From Noviherbaspirillum autotrophicum (lineage in GTDB: Bacteria; Pseudomonadota; Gammaproteobacteria; Burkholderiales; Burkholderiaceae_D), in NCBI RefSeq assembly GCF_000818395.1, contig NZ_JWJG01000028.1, positions 3,226,215 through 3,290,214 of the forward strand: a stretch of 64,000 nt of DNA, given 5' to 3'. Shown one piece after another: positions 38,942-47,817 of this stretch. The translations under genes were made by a program, and so were the position numbers. Numbering within the stretch: position 1 is the stretch's first letter; each line of letters begins with the position of its first letter. The notes beneath the pieces were generated by a model. The model saw only the letters and a list, made by a program, of their open reading frames with translations. It had not been told where the DNA came from and searched no databases.

Positions 38942-41524
38942 ATGCCGATAGACCAGACGCCGGTACCGTGGTGGCTTGCGCCGTCGTCAGTAGAAACGAC
39001 GCAGCGTGCGGTCGAGGCGAGCGGCCTGTCGGAGGCGCAGGCCGCAGCCCGGCTCACCCAATACGGCCCCAATCTGTTCCGCGAACGGAAAGACAAACCG
39101 CTCCTGCTGCAGTATCTCACCCGGTTCAAGAATCCTCTCGTCCTTATTCTCCTCGCCGCCAGTGCAGTTTCGGCAGCAACCGGGGAGGTCACCAACTTCC
39201 TCATTATCAGTAGCATCGTTTTGCTCAGCGTTACGCTGGATTTCGTCCAGGAGTACCGTGCCAACGCGGCGGCAGAGAAATTGCGTCAAACGGTTTCCGT
39301 ACGGGCCACGGTCATACGCGATGGCAAGCCATCGGACATTGCCGTGACCCAGATCGTACCTGGTGACGTCGCGCTGCTATCGGCCGGAGATTTGATTCCG
39401 GCCGACGGGTTCGTGCTTGACGCGCATGACTTCTTCGTCAAGCAGGCGCTGCTGACCGGAGAGTCCTACCCAGTGGAAAAACGTCCGGGCGCGCTTCCGG
39501 AAACGGCCACGGAGCTGGAGGAAGCGACCAACGCGGTGTTCATGGGGACATCGGTCATCAGCGGCAGCGCCCGCATACTAGTGGTCAAGACTGGGACCAC
39601 CACCGCAATTGGAGCAATCGCCGACAGCATCTCCCGCCAGTCGCCGCCAACATCGTTCGAGCTCGGTACCCGCCGTTTCGGCATGCTGATCATGCGACTG
39701 ACGATCTTGATGGTGATGTTCGTTCTGCTGGTGAACACCTTGTTTCACAAGCCTTGGCTGGAGTCCTTCCTGTTCGCGGTGGCCCTTGCCGTCGGCCTGA
39801 CGCCGGAATTGTTGCCCATGATCGTCTCGGTCACGTTGGCGCGCGGCGCGCTGCGCATAGCAAAGCAGCATATGATCGTCAAACGCATGACTGCTATCCA
39901 GGACTTGGGCTCGATGGATATCCTGTGCACGGACAAGACCGGCACCTTGACCGAGGCGAGCATCCAGATGGAGCGGCATGTAGACGCGAATGGCCGGCCC
40001 AGCGGGCGGGTGCTGGAACTGGCCTATTTCAACAGTTATTTTGAAACCGGCCTGAAAAGCCCGCTCGATGACGCCATCCTCAGGCACCAGCATATTGAAA
40101 TCGGCCACTGGAGAAAGATCGACGAGGTGCCGTTTGATTTCGAACGGCGCCGCGTCTCCGTACTGATCGACAATGGCGAAACGCGTTGGCTGGTGGTGAA
40201 GGGCGCACCCGATGAAATCGTGGGGCTCTGTACCCATTACGAAATGGAAGGTGCGGCGCGCCAGCAGCCCATCGATGAAACGGCGCTGGTCAACATTCAT
40301 GATCAGTACCATGCGCTGGAAGAACAAGGTCTACGCGTGCTGGGCATCGCCTGGCGCCAAGTGCCGCTGGACCATCCGCATGCTGTCGTGAGCGACGAAG
40401 CAGCGCTGGTGCTGGCCGGGTTTGCTGCCTTCCTCGACCCACCCAAGGAGAGCGCTGCCTCCGCGCTTCAGGCGCTCAAGCACGCCGGCGTCGCGATCAA
40501 GATCGTCACGGGCGATAGCGACCTGGTCACACGCCATGTCTGTACCCAATTGCAGATTCCGGTCGTGGGGATTCTGACTGGCAAGGAGATCGCGCGGATG
40601 GATGATCACGCCCTGCGCGCGCGGGTAGAGACGGCCAACCTGTTCTGCCGAATCAATCCGGCGGAAAAAAATCGGGTGATCCTGGCGCTCAAGGCACGCG
40701 GCCATGTGGTGGGTTATCTGGGCGACGGCATCAACGACGCACCGTCGCTGCACGCCGCCGACGTCGGCCTGTCGGTCGATTCGGCCGTTGACGTAGCCAA
40801 GGAAGCGGCAGACATGATTCTCCTCAAGCAGGACTTGCATGTGCTTCACGCTGGCGTTCTGGAAGGGAGACGTACCTTTGGCAACATCATGAAATACATC
40901 ATGATGGGAACCAGTTCCAACTTCGGAAACATGTTCAGCATGGCCGGCGCATCGCTGTTTTTGCCATTCTTGCCGATGTTGCCGACACAGATCCTGCTCA
41001 ACAACATTCTCTACGACATATCGGAGGTACCGATTCCGCTGGACAAGGTCGATGCGGGGGAAACCAGCCACCCGCGCGTGCTCGACTTGCACTTCATCCG
41101 CAACTTCATGCTCGTGATCGGGCCGATCAGTTCGCTATTCGATTTCCTGACCTTCTACATCCTGCTGACGGTGCTTCAGGCCGGCGAGAAATTGTTTCAT
41201 ACCGGCTGGTTCGTTGAATCGCTGTGCACACAGGTGCTGGTGATCTTTATCATCCGTACCCGCGGCAATCCGCTGAAAAGCCGAGCCCATCCGTGGCTGG
41301 CGGCAACCTCGCTGACGGTCGTGGGCATTGCGGTGGTGTTGCCGTTCACACCGATGGGAAGGTATTTCGGATTGGAGCCCCCGCCCGCCCGGTTCTATTT
41401 CCTCCTCGGGGGCATGGTGCTGCTCTATCTCTTTGTTGTCGAAGTAGCCAAACAGGGCTTCTATCGCTGGTATTCGACGGCAAAGCCGATCGTGCAGCCT
41501 GGCGATCCCGATCGCATTGCCTGA
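38942..41524 (+). CDS. mgtA: Magnesium-transporting P-type ATPase, MgtA-like
   Basis: An 860-aa P3B-type ATPase that probably imports Mg2+. It has a cation-ATPase N domain (S-G-L-S-E-A-Q-A-A-A-R-L), T-G-E-S actuator, L-T-P-E-L-L-P-M membrane motif, DKTGTLT phosphorylation site, G-D-G-I-N-D-A-P hinge and the P3B ending N-N-I-L-Y-D-I-S-E-V-P-I-P-L-D. Ten membrane helices are expected. The start is at 38942 after GGGAGCCGTGAG. No leader resembling the enteric mgtA riboswitch was recognised, though only 165 bp separate it from the divergent cls gene. Confidence 0.94.
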   Translation: MPIDQTPVPWWLAPSSVETTQRAVEASGLSEAQAAARLTQYGPNLFRERKDKPLLLQYLTRFKNPLVLILLAASAVSAATGEVTNFLIISSIVLLSVTLDFVQEYRANAAAEKLRQTVSVRATVIRDGKPSDIAVTQIVPGDVALLSAGDLIPADGFVLDAHDFFVKQALLTGESYPVEKRPGALPETATELEEATNAVFMGTSVISGSARILVVKTGTTTAIGAIADSISRQSPPTSFELGTRRFGMLIMRLTILMVMFVLLVNTLFHKPWLESFLFAVALAVGLTPELLPMIVSVTLARGALRIAKQHMIVKRMTAIQDLGSMDILCTDKTGTLTEASIQMERHVDANGRPSGRVLELAYFNSYFETGLKSPLDDAILRHQHIEIGHWRKIDEVPFDFERRRVSVLIDNGETRWLVVKGAPDEIVGLCTHYEMEGAARQQPIDETALVNIHDQYHALEEQGLRVLGIAWRQVPLDHPHAVVSDEAALVLAGFAAFLDPPKESAASALQALKHAGVAIKIVTGDSDLVTRHVCTQLQIPVVGILTGKEIARMDDHALRARVETANLFCRINPAEKNRVILALKARGHVVGYLGDGINDAPSLHAADVGLSVDSAVDVAKEAADMILLKQDLHVLHAGVLEGRRTFGNIMKYIMMGTSSNFGNMFSMAGASLFLPFLPMLPTQILLNNILYDISEVPIPLDKVDAGETSHPRVLDLHFIRNFMLVIGPISSLFDFLTFYILLTVLQAGEKLFHTGWFVESLCTQVLVIFIIRTRGNPLKSRAHPWLAATSLTVVGIAVVLPFTPMGRYFGLEPPPARFYFLLGGMVLLYLFVVEVAKQGFYRWYSTAKPIVQPGDPDRIA

Positions 41525-41635
41525 TCTGCTGCGAAGTCATCCACCCGGCGCCTGTCGAGACACACTATCTGACGCAGTAACTGATTTTGTGAGAAATCAT
41601 TACCACGAAATCGTCGGATCCGCAGCAACGACCTC

Positions 41636-42127
41636 ATGAACGCCTCATCGCGCGGTAGCGCATCGGAGACCGCTCCCGTCTCGCATCCGAATTTCTGGAA
41701 AACCTGGACCAGCCCACCCAATGCGAACCTGGCGCGCCTCACGCTCGGCGTCTTTCCCCTTGCGCTGGCATCCGACTTTGGAGACTGGGCCACGCATCTT
41801 GCTGCCGCACCTGGCAAGCATCAGCAACTCGTGCGCAAGACAGTGTTCAAGAACATGCGCTTTGCCCGATATGTGCTGCAGTGGCTGTACGAACTGGCGA
41901 CATTCGCACAGTTGCCTCGCGCAGAGGAATTGCCGGATCGATGGGCGTGCGTTCATCCAGGATGGGCAAACGATGGAATGGCGACGGTGCGGCGCTCATC
42001 GGATTTTTCCATTGAACCAGTTATCCAATATCCCGCCGATATCTATCTGGTACGATTAGGTTTCGCTCATGCAAAGGGAGAGGAGCATGTCAACATCATC
42101 TATCGGGATAGCTACTTGGTTAAATAG
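41636..42127 (+). pseudogene. Probable N-terminal remnant of a PHA synthase-like gene
   Basis: The first 95 or so codons resemble the N-terminal domain of polyhydroxyalkanoate synthase-like proteins: F-P-L-A-L-A-S-D-F-G-D-W-A-T-H-L-A-A-A-P-G-K, Q-Q-L-V-R-K and M-R-F-A-R-Y. The catalytic alpha/beta-hydrolase part with its nucleophile cysteine is absent. After about 41960 the frame runs on through sequence that resembles nothing and overlaps the start of the next gene. It is interpreted as a truncated phaC-like gene, with moderate confidence in the family call. Confidence 0.55.
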
Positions 42128-42725
42128 CAACTTGACCACATCGTCCCAATCGTCTCAAAAGACAACGTCCATCCTTTCTGATATGGGAAGCACGACGAGC
42201 GCAAACCAGACCATGGCGTCGGCAACGGATGCGGTCAACAATAGTTCGCTTTCCGCCGCCATTCAACAGGCGCTGGCCCAGGTGAATGCGGGCGCAGACT
42301 TAACCAGTCTCCTGCCCCAGGATTCCCAGCAAGCCAGCTCCGACTTCATGGGAAGCCTGCTTGCGGCGCTACCGATGCCCGCCTCATTGAGTAGCTCATC
42401 GGCAAATTCCTTGCCTGCCCTGTCCGCATATACGTCGGCGCAGGCTGGCGCGTCGGTCGCGTTAAACCAGTCAAGCCCGACAATCAAGCTGCAGACGGCG
42501 ATCCAGAAGCTAATTTCCCAACTCGACAGCAACAGCAATAGCGACGAGCTGCCTGGCACGGAAGCAGCGCCCGGGCTCGGGAATCTGAAGCAATCGTTCA
42601 ATCAGCTGATTACCTCGAGTGGCGGCAACCCGAGCGAGGCATCATTGCAGTCCTTCCTGAAAACCGTGGCCCTGAACGTCCAACACAGCGTGTCCATCGG
42701 CAGCCTTCTGGATGCGAGTGCCTGA
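42087..42725 (+). CDS. Uncharacterised Ser/Ala-rich protein
   Basis: A 212-aa protein, not recognised. It starts MSTSSIG at 42087, chosen for the GGGAGAGGAGC ribosome site just upstream. It is rich in Ser, Ala, Gln, Leu and Asn, with no cysteine, no signal peptide and little charge. Hydrophilic low-complexity stretches separate short helices (A-A-I-Q-Q-A-L-A-Q-V near residue 50; I-K-L-Q-T-A-I-Q-K-L-I-S-Q-L near 135). The style recalls secreted or flagellar-hook-length-like proteins, but there is no firm link. It converges with the endonuclease operon. Confidence 0.65.
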   Translation: MSTSSIGIATWLNSNLTTSSQSSQKTTSILSDMGSTTSANQTMASATDAVNNSSLSAAIQQALAQVNAGADLTSLLPQDSQQASSDFMGSLLAALPMPASLSSSSANSLPALSAYTSAQAGASVALNQSSPTIKLQTAIQKLISQLDSNSNSDELPGTEAAPGLGNLKQSFNQLITSSGGNPSEASLQSFLKTVALNVQHSVSIGSLLDASA

Positions 42726-42752
42726 TTGGCACCGCTCCTGCTCGACGTGGTT

Positions 42753-42800
42753 GCATGAACCGTGTTTTCGCAGGGGGATGGCAGCACGCTGGGTTCATGC
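42753..42800. terminator. Hairpin between convergent genes
   Basis: GCATGAACC (42753-42761) is complementary to GGTTCATGC (42792-42800), leaving a loop of about 30 nt. It lies between the convergent Ser/Ala-rich gene (plus) and the end of the endonuclease operon (minus), where a bidirectional terminator is expected. There is no long T run, so the call is tentative. Confidence 0.4.
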
Positions 42801-42819
42801 CTAGAGAGGTTACCAAGGC

Positions 42820-43331
42820 CTATTTACATCCGAGCGTGCGTCGCGCATCCAAACCGGTGATTTCGACGCCGGACATCGTCTTCGCGGTAATCGCCTCACC
42901 TGTTGACAAGGTCATCTTGAACTGGCTTGGGACTGCATAAAGCGGACCGACATCGGTGCCCACCGACGCTGTGCCGTTTGGCAGGTCGACCTGAATTACA
43001 GGCGCTGGGTAATTCAGCAAGAACATGCTGTGGTAACAGAAGCGTCGTAAAACGTGACTCCTCGCAAAGTCGGTAGCGGGAACTGAACTTGACTGGGTAG
43101 GTTCTGTATAAGTGCGCCGTCGTCGAGTGTCGCAAAATCAATTGAAGTTGGTGTTCCCCCTTCTGCAGTGGAATATACTGAACAGCCAGCATAGGTGCTC
43201 ACGTTGGCATATGCAGTTTGGAATGCAGACATAACCATTACCGCTGACGTGGCCCCCTTTTGGGAGGCGTCACTTCCCACGTTGTAGGAAAATTTTCCCA
43301 ATGAAGCGCTGAAGTTCTGCTGGCTACTCAC
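42820..43331 (-). CDS. Uncharacterised protein, probably frameshifted, last gene of the endonuclease operon
   Basis: Two frames lie end to end. The first starts at GTG 43331 (MSSQQNFSASLGKF) and stops at 43014. The second reads from an ATG at 43026 to 42820 (MFLLNYPAPVIQVD). Their products look like one beta-rich protein of about 170 aa interrupted near 43020 by a single-base shift; alternatively they are two genes with a 13-bp overlap. The GTG start overlaps the stop of the preceding gene by four bases. Neither part is recognised. Confidence 0.55.
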
Positions 43332-43846
43332 GCGCCAGCGACATTGGAAAAATAGCTGATGACCAAATCCGCAATCCGCTCACTTTCATCCACGTCGAAT
43401 TTGTGCGTTGCATGCAAAGCGCGCATCGCAATCATGCGCTGCCCGACGAAATCGTTCAGATCGTCGTTCGAAAATTGATACCCGATTGCGCCGGGCGGGT
43501 CATCAAGCGCAACAGGTTCCAAGTCGGCCAGCATGGCAAAGATCATGCGCAGTGAATGCTCGATGCGCGTGCAGACATGAAACCAGAACGGGAATTGCTC
43601 GTCGAGCTCCTGAAAAAAGGCGCGTACCTCGGGAATCAGGTGGAGTTCTCGCGGATCGTTGTCGTAGCCGCTCACCATGAGCGAAATCGTGCCATTGCTG
43701 GCCTCCAGTGCTTCCCGCGAGTCGATCAGTCGGTTCAGGGATGCCAGTGCCTGTTCGAGATCACGACGTTCGATATCCTCCCGTTGAATGGTAATCACGA
43801 CGACCTTGGTGCCGACCAAGCCACCGTACAGATTGCGCATACTCAT
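43328..43846 (-). CDS. Uncharacterised protein in the endonuclease operon
   Basis: A 172-aa acidic, mainly helical cytoplasmic protein with no signal peptide. Notable segments are R-R-D-L-E-Q-A-L-A-S-L-N-R-L-I, E-V-R-A-F-F-Q-E-L-D-E-Q-F-P-F-W-F-H-V-C, and a C-terminal D-V-D-E-S-E-R-I-A-D-L-V-I-S-Y-F. It is not recognised. It starts 15 bp after the upstream 85-aa gene with a purine-rich ribosome site, and its stop overlaps the next start (GTGA). This makes co-expression with the endonuclease very likely. Confidence 0.7.
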   Translation of the reverse strand: MSMRNLYGGLVGTKVVVITIQREDIERRDLEQALASLNRLIDSREALEASNGTISLMVSGYDNDPRELHLIPEVRAFFQELDEQFPFWFHVCTRIEHSLRMIFAMLADLEPVALDDPPGAIGYQFSNDDLNDFVGQRMIAMRALHATHKFDVDESERIADLVISYFSNVAGA

Positions 43847-43861
43847 GCCGTCACTCTTTTC

Positions 43862-44119
43862 TCAGCCGAACGGGTTCTTGACCTTCTCGGTCGGCTTCAC
43901 CTGCACATGCTCGGGCAAGGATTTTTCCTTTTCCAGCGCGGCCACGACGGCATCGACGACCTCCTTCAATGCCCTCGCCTGCGCCAAGCCGGCCTTGTCC
44001 TTCGTGAATTCGACCGAGCCGTAGACCGATACCCGGTCCAAGCGGTTTTCGATATTGAGGTCGCCGATGGCGAGTGCCTCTTCCTCGTTCTGAAACGGTT
44101 TGATGGATGCCATGATCAT
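43862..44119 (-). CDS. Small uncharacterised protein in the endonuclease operon
   Basis: An 85-aa protein starting MIMASIKPFQNEEEALAIGD. A short beta-type segment (R-V-S-V-Y-G-S-V-E-F-T-K-D) precedes a long helix (A-R-A-L-K-E-V-V-D-A-V-V-A-A-L-E-K-E). It is cytoplasmic and unrecognised. The ATG at 44119 overlaps the endonuclease stop by four bases (ATGA). Its size and coupling to a nuclease gene would suit an immunity or regulatory partner, but the nuclease appears exported, so this is only a hypothesis. Confidence 0.7.
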   Translation of the reverse strand: MIMASIKPFQNEEEALAIGDLNIENRLDRVSVYGSVEFTKDKAGLAQARALKEVVDAVVAALEKEKSLPEHVQVKPTEKVKNPFG

Positions 44120-44937
44120 TGCCTTTCAGGGGGATCGACTTCGACGGGTTTGCTCTTTGCGCTGCGCCGGCCATGCGGCGTGGGCACCGGCATGGGCATT
44201 TTCATCGCCTTGACTTCCGGCGCCAGTTTCGGGAAGACCGTGATGTGGATACGTTGCTCCAGGTCTGCAATCGACATCGTCTGATATTCCATGCCTTCCG
44301 CATTCGGCGTCACATAAGCACCTGCCTGTTTTTGCGCCGGATCATAGATCGCCTTGTAGACGGAAGTCGGCACCAGCACCCGGCCATTGATGCGCGCCAG
44401 GTCATTGCCCTCGAAGATCGGCCCTGTCACCACGTACAGTTCCTTGTCTTCGCGTGCCAGCTCGCGGGTGGCCTCTTCAATGCCTTCCCACAGGATTTGA
44501 TTGTTCTTCGGATTCTGCGGGATGATGTTTACCAGCGAAAAGCTTTCGTACTGCGCATTCTCGGTCGGCATATCGCCGTTCGGCGCCATGTGGCCGCGGT
44601 CAAAACCGGAACGCACATAATCCGCCAGCTCCGAGCGATCCGCCGGCGGCAATTGCTCTTCCATGTGAAATGCATTCTTGCGCTTCAGCCGCCCCGCTTC
44701 ATCCACCCGCTTCTCGGTCAGATGTTCGGCCGACCATAACGGCGTACGTGACACACCACTGTATGTGACAGCGTACCCCTCGAAGCACAGCATCGTGGTT
44801 TTCTTTGCCAGATTGGGGCTGGTAATGACAGGGGCCTGCCCGTCCAGGAAATGGTCTGCACAGGAGGTCGGCTTTGTCGTGCAGCCGGAGGTCGCCAGCA
44901 GGAGCACAGCGATGCCAAGCACTAATCGGAATTTCAT
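44116..44937 (-). CDS. Exported DNA/RNA non-specific endonuclease (NucA type), lipoprotein
   Basis: A 273-aa protein. Residues 1-19 form a signal with a lipobox-like L-A-T-S-G-C, so it is probably a lipid-anchored periplasmic or surface enzyme. The catalytic beta-beta-alpha-metal motif is F-D-R-G-H-M-A-P (about residue 118), with the supporting asparagine in N-I-I-P-Q-N-P-K-N-N. Such enzymes cut DNA and RNA with Mg2+ and are used for nutrient scavenging, competition or defence. It is the first gene of a coupled four-gene operon. The start at 44937 is preferred over 44946. Confidence 0.9.
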   Translation of the reverse strand: MKFRLVLGIAVLLLATSGCTTKPTSCADHFLDGQAPVITSPNLAKKTTMLCFEGYAVTYSGVSRTPLWSAEHLTEKRVDEAGRLKRKNAFHMEEQLPPADRSELADYVRSGFDRGHMAPNGDMPTENAQYESFSLVNIIPQNPKNNQILWEGIEEATRELAREDKELYVVTGPIFEGNDLARINGRVLVPTSVYKAIYDPAQKQAGAYVTPNAEGMEYQTMSIADLEQRIHITVFPKLAPEVKAMKMPMPVPTPHGRRSAKSKPVEVDPPERQ

Positions 44938-45146
44938 CGAGGTCACGGTTTCAGCAGAAGCTGGATGACACGCAATCGTGTCATTCTATGCGAGCCGGGA
45001 CTGCGAGCCGGGGCTACTTATCGAATGATTGCTGTCAGACACAGTTTGTTACAAAATCCACATACTTCCTGTCGTCCAGACAATGCTGGGCCTCGTTAAG
45101 GAGGGGCAGCACCATGCAACCAATATACCGACTGAAAGGGACCATC

Positions 45147-45485
45147 ATGTTGACCTCCAAGCAAAAAGCCGCTCTCGCCTCCGTGCTGATCGCCGCATTT
45201 GCCGCCAGCGCTGGCAGTGCGATGGCTGAAACCAAGTGGGAAAAAAATCATCCGCGCCGTGACCAAGTGAATGACCGCTTAGAGCGACAGAATCGCCGGA
45301 TTACACAAGAACGCAAGGAAGGCGAGATCACGAAACAGCAAGCACAGGCACTGCGCAAGGAAGATCGCCAGATTCGCCAGGAAGAGCGCGATATGGCAGC
45401 GCAGAACCACGGTCATATCACCCGCGCCGAACAACGCGTGCTGAACCAGCAAGAAAATGCGGTCAGCAAGCAGATCGGCAAGTAA
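45147..45485 (+). CDS. Small exported basic protein
   Basis: A 112-aa protein. Residues 1-27 are a signal peptide with cleavage after A-M-A. The mature part is one highly charged helix rich in Arg, Gln, Glu and Lys (R-L-E-R-Q-N-R-R-I-T-Q-E-R and similar heptads), with no cysteine, so probably a periplasmic coiled coil. The family is common in Burkholderiales and without known function. It is followed after 48 bp by psiF on the same strand. Confidence 0.75.
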   Translation: MLTSKQKAALASVLIAAFAASAGSAMAETKWEKNHPRRDQVNDRLERQNRRITQERKEGEITKQQAQALRKEDRQIRQEERDMAAQNHGHITRAEQRVLNQQENAVSKQIGK

Positions 45486-45533
45486 TCGTCCTGCTCCTGA
45501 ACCAGAATTTTCAATCTTTTCAAGGAAGATACC

Positions 45534-45821
45534 GTGAAAAAACTGTTTGCCGCATTGATACTGGCGTCGCCGTTCCTGTTGAACGCTGCCCATGCCGCGA
45601 CCGCACAGCAAAACAAGATGACCACCTGCAACAAGGAAGCCGGCGACAAAAAGGGGGGCGAGCGCCAAGCCTTCATGAAGGAATGCCTAAGCGCCAAGCC
45701 AAAGGTCAGCGACGCGCAGAAGGCGCAACAAGACAAGATGAAGACGTGCAACGCCGAAGCCAAAGATAAGAAAGGCGACGAGCGCAAGAAATTCATGAGC
45801 GCATGCCTGAAGAAGGCATAA
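45534..45821 (+). CDS. psiF: PsiF repeat protein
   Basis: A 95-aa periplasmic protein with a 22-residue signal peptide (MKKLFAALILASPFL, cleaved near A-H-A-A). It has two PsiF repeats, each with Q-x-K-M-x-T-C-N and K-x-F-M-x-x-C-L, giving four conserved cysteines. In E. coli psiF is induced by phosphate starvation; the function is unknown. No Pho box was found directly upstream here. It is likely co-transcribed with, or at least adjacent to, the small exported protein upstream. Confidence 0.9.
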   Translation: MKKLFAALILASPFLLNAAHAATAQQNKMTTCNKEAGDKKGGERQAFMKECLSAKPKVSDAQKAQQDKMKTCNAEAKDKKGDERKKFMSACLKKA

Positions 45822-45973
45822 GGAGCTGGCACCCGCGATAAAGCTGGGGGTCTTTCCCTTCCTTGTCTGAAGGAAGTAAACTTTACGGCTAGCACAAAAA
45901 TTCAAGCCAGGGGAAGACGAGAGCCACGAGTCCGCACGCCACAGGCGTCACAAGATTTTTTCTTACCACCCTC

Positions 45974-46900
45974 TTATTCGCAATGAAAATATCTGTTATT
46001 CGTTAACTGAATCGGACATTTCGCTTGCATATAAGTATTATTTTCTCTGTCTCCTCCAACCCTCCCTGACTTGGATTGAACCCGCTGCCGCAAGGTCAGC
46101 GGGTTTTTTTTCGTCTTTTTTTGTGCCGACCATATCGCGTTGTTTGCATGCCCGCAGGCGGTACATACAAACCGCGCCTGCGTGGTCCAATTGTGGGCCG
46201 ACCGGTGGTCGCAGCACGGGCAGGTGCGGCGCACGTCGGCGATGTGGGCATGCAGGCGCTGCACGCGCACCTTTGCCTTCTTCCAGTTGCGGCTGAATTT
46301 CTGTTTGTGGCTCATCGCCTGCTGCACGGTGCCGGACGCTGTTGGCCGGCGCGTAGGACATGCCTGCCAACAGCGTGGCGAAGCGGGCAATGCCCACGTC
46401 GATACCGGCCGCACCGATCCTGGGAACGGAGTGGTTGACCTCGCCCTCGGTCTGGTGCGATATCCGGCAGAGTGGCACACGGTGAAGTTCTTCACCGTGC
46501 CCAGCACACCCCGGCTGAAGCGCACTCGCAGCCAGCCGAGCTTGGGCAGGAACAGGCGGCCGGTGCGCTGATCGAGGTGGATCTGCTGCAGGTCGGAATA
46601 GCGCAAGCTGTCGTGGCGGCCCTTCTTCTTGAAGCGGGTAAATGCAGCGCGCTGCGCAAAGAAATTGGTATACGCGTGTTCCAGGTCAGCGAGCGCCTGC
46701 TGCAGCGGGTGCACCGGCGCTTCAGATAGCCAGGCCGTGCGCACTTTGGCGCCATTGCGTCAGCCGCTTGTACAGGCCGGCGTAGCCGAACTTGCTGTCG
46801 CCCAGAGCACGGCGTTCCTGCTGCAGCGCCAGCGCAATTGAACACGAAGCGGTGCAGTTGCCGCTCCTGCCAGCCGTCGGGTCGACAACCGATCGGCGAC
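45974..46900 (-). pseudogene. Decayed IS200/IS605-type tnpB (OrfB)
   Basis: The N-terminal part (around 46760-46880) reads in one frame as S-I-A-L-A-L-Q-Q-E-R-R-A-L-G and F-G-Y-A-G-L-Y-K-R-L-T-Q-W-R. It continues in another as A-W-L-S-E-A-P-V-H-P-L-Q-Q-A-L-A-D-L-E. The catalytic middle is frameshifted. The zinc finger (CPCC ... CTACGHANNA) is still recognisable near 46150-46230. At least three frame changes are needed to read it, so it is non-functional. No tnpA or clear element ends were found. Confidence 0.85.
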
Positions 46901-47205
46901 AGCGATTCGCGCAAATCATCCTCGCTACCGGAAGCAACCAATTTCCGTAATTGACGCTGTCTCGCAACCCCGCTGCGATGGCCAGGCATGCCACGATTAC
47001 GCATAGCCCCGCGCATGTTTGGTCTCCAAAATGACCGGGGCTGACAGTCAGTCGGCCCGAAGCGGGAATGCAATACGACACGAAGTGCACTGCCTGCTCT
47101 TTGAGCGGACCAGGTGCCGGCGGATCAGGACAACGTGCCGCTATGGCAGCCATACCGCTTGTCGTGACGTCGAGCAAGGCTGACGCCCCTTTTAACAAAC
47201 AATCG
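46901..47205. other. Intergenic, no gene seen
   Basis: 305 bp upstream of the tnpB remnant and downstream of the DUF4337 gene. It has no convincing coding frame or structured RNA. It may contain a decayed end of the IS200/IS605-type element. Confidence 0.45.
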
Positions 47206-47817
47206 CTAAGACAATAGCCGAATCAGGGCCGCCGGATGAATTGTCCAGCCTAATAAGCCGGCCAAGCCCATCAATATTCCGAAGCCTGTCGGCACCATCG
47301 CAACGACAAACAACCAACGCTTACGTGTGAGCGATGTTACGGCCAATAGCGATATGGAAATCGCTAACAACGCATCGGACAGGTCGAACTGATCATCACG
47401 GAAGTTTGCGTCGTCGTATGCCTTCTGATCCTGATCAGCCAACTTCTTCAATTCTTCCTTCTTGCGACTCTGTTCATCGACCAGCTTCTGGTAATAAGCG
47501 ATTGACTCGTCGTATCGCGACCTGTCCGGCGCACTGGCGGCACCAAGCTGCAATTGCACCAAGGTTGCTTTCGCAATTTCCTCGCGTATATTGCGCGCCT
47601 GATAGAACGCCCAATGATCGATCTTGTTTGCCTGGGCCTGCTGCATGGATTGCACGATATTGTCATCCTTTACCTTACACACCCCCATGAAAGTCGCAAG
47701 AATAGCGACCGTGATCGCTACCAGCGTGTTTAGCTTCGAGGTGGCTCGGTCTTCGGCGGCTTGCGCGACGCTGCGCTCATTCGCTTGTGCAACAGCTTCC
47801 AGTGGATCGACATCCAT
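47206..47817 (-). CDS. DUF4337 membrane protein
   Basis: A 203-aa protein. Topology: a first transmembrane helix at about residues 30-47, a long charged coiled-coil-like segment (about 60-135, with K-K-E-E-L-K-K-L-A-D-Q-D-Q-K), then two C-terminal helices (about 148-190). The block H-W-A-F-Y-Q-A-R-N-I-R is typical of DUF4337. Function is unknown. It is monocistronic, with no recognised partner. Confidence 0.85.
   Translation of the reverse strand: MDVDPLEAVAQANERSVAQAAEDRATSKLNTLVAITVAILATFMGVCKVKDDNIVQSMQQAQANKIDHWAFYQARNIREEIAKATLVQLQLGAASAPDRSRYDESIAYYQKLVDEQSRKKEELKKLADQDQKAYDDANFRDDQFDLSDALLAISISLLAVTSLTRKRWLFVVAMVPTGFGILMGLAGLLGWTIHPAALIRLLS

Noticed and set aside
45020-45050. CTGTCAGACACAGTTTGTTAC as a Pho box before the small exported gene and psiF
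   Set aside because: Only the first CTGTCA half matches; the second repeat at 11-bp spacing is absent.
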